Shown in pieces: positions 63,215 through 64,000 of a stretch of DNA of 64,000 nucleotides (within the stretch, counting starts at the first letter, position 1; each line of letters starts with the position of its first letter). The stretch comes from Cheilinus undulatus. Its lineage: Eukaryota > Chordata > Actinopteri > Labriformes > Labridae. Both the position numbers and the translations under genes were made by a program. Where the stretch lies: the NCBI RefSeq assembly GCF_018320785.1, contig NC_054885.1:8072921-8136920 (forward strand), in the 5' to 3' direction. The notes beneath the pieces are model-generated. The model worked only from the letters and a program-made list of their open reading frames with translations, did not search any database and was not told where the DNA came from.

Positions 63215-64000
63215 AATGATTCTGTTGAACAATTCAAAAGCAACATTTGATTTTCTTTGGAGAATTCTCAGTAATTTTTTATTTGCTATCACTTTTGTCA
63301 GTTTCAAGTTATTTCATTGACAAGTGTGGGTTTTTCTTTCTCCAGTATCAGGATACCACCAACTTCATCTGTGTGTGTAACACATAAGCCTCTGTTTCCA
63401 CATATCTGCTCTGATACTGGACCCGTCCTAAACAAACATTAGAACATGCTTAAATTATTAGCAGGGGCATTCAGAAACAGATTATTAACAAAAACAGCTT
63501 GTTCTAATTCTGGGAAGCTACAACACTCCATTGTTGTTGGAGAAAGTGAAAGAATCTGCGTTTTCTCGGAAGCTGCCAGCTTACAAGAAGTCACTTGTCC
63601 TACAAGGAATGCACTGCAAAAAAATCACAGCCCATGTAAAAGGCAAGAATCTCAGATAACGGAATCATTCGCAGACAGAGCTTACTCTAGTTCTGACTAA
63701 TCTGTAAATCCAGCAGAAAGTGTGTTTGGAGGCAGATTCTACCAAAGCTTTACACCACAAAAGGCTTTCATTAAAAGGTAAGAGACTCAAACTTCTCTCT
63801 AAGTTATGATCCTATAAAATCCTGATTTCTCAGATCATCCTCAAACACTATCTGAATTAACACTTTTCACATTTGATGTACAAAACTACTATACATTGAA
63901 TAATTTTGACCATTTAAATTTCAGTTTGATTATTTGAAATATTTTATTTTTCACTACAAAAAACACAAAAAGTGAATTATTTTCCATAAAATTAATAGTG
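63215..64000. other. Intergenic DNA, nothing recognised
   Basis: An 84-codon frame at 63446-63700 has no family likeness that I can see. No other structure is apparent. Confidence 0.4.

Overview
This is a stretch of teleost (probably percomorph) nuclear genome. The genes are split by GT-AG introns, the intergenic and intronic DNA is full of fish-type DNA transposons, SINEs and LINE relics, and the protein-coding exons match vertebrate families. Four genes can be built exon by exon with consistent reading phase. They are the 3' half of a samd14-like gene (+, exons 984-4240), csf3 encoding granulocyte colony-stimulating factor (-, 14153 to 8015), psmd3 encoding proteasome subunit Rpn3 (-, 34833 to 25142) and wnk4 encoding a WNK kinase (+, 38170-57395).

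Layout. 1-4500: last five visible exons of samd14, with a young tRNA-derived SINE and a Tc1-type MITE in its introns. 4500-6460: gene-free, with transposon pieces and a degenerate tandem triplication. 6465-14153: csf3, convergent with samd14, with a long AU-rich 3' UTR and five coding exons; its first and last introns hold a minisatellite array, a LINE tail and a Tc1-like element interrupted by a hAT element. 14154-24960: csf3 promoter (kappa-B, TATA-like and octamer motifs), then about 10 kb of repeats. 24960-34860: psmd3 with 12 coding exons, same strand as csf3 (the tandem psmd3-csf3 order also seen in human). 34860-36500: spacer between divergent psmd3 and wnk4. 36500-57400: wnk4, one probable non-coding exon, 20 coding exons and a final exon that starts with the stop codon. 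57400-64000: gene-free, with a telomere-like tandem repeat, a mariner/Tc1-like element with about 225-bp inverted ends and a Tc1-like element.

The most unusual feature is a family of long arrays built on a short unit close to GGTTAAAAGTGGCAAAAATG. They occur at five places (11.1-12.4, 14.8-16.25, 18.06-19.29, 40.86-41.56 and 54.3-55.0 kb). Three of the arrays share flanking sequence outside the unit, which suggests they are the variable core of a mobile element. Its outer ends also flank a fragment at about 20 kb that resembles the start of a RecQ-type helicase reading frame.

The four genes do not form a pathway. Csf3 is a secreted cytokine, Psmd3 a constitutive proteasome lid subunit, Wnk4 an ion-transport regulatory kinase and Samd14 a SAM-domain scaffold. 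Exon calls rest on reading the sequence against remembered family features; no alignment or transcript data were available.
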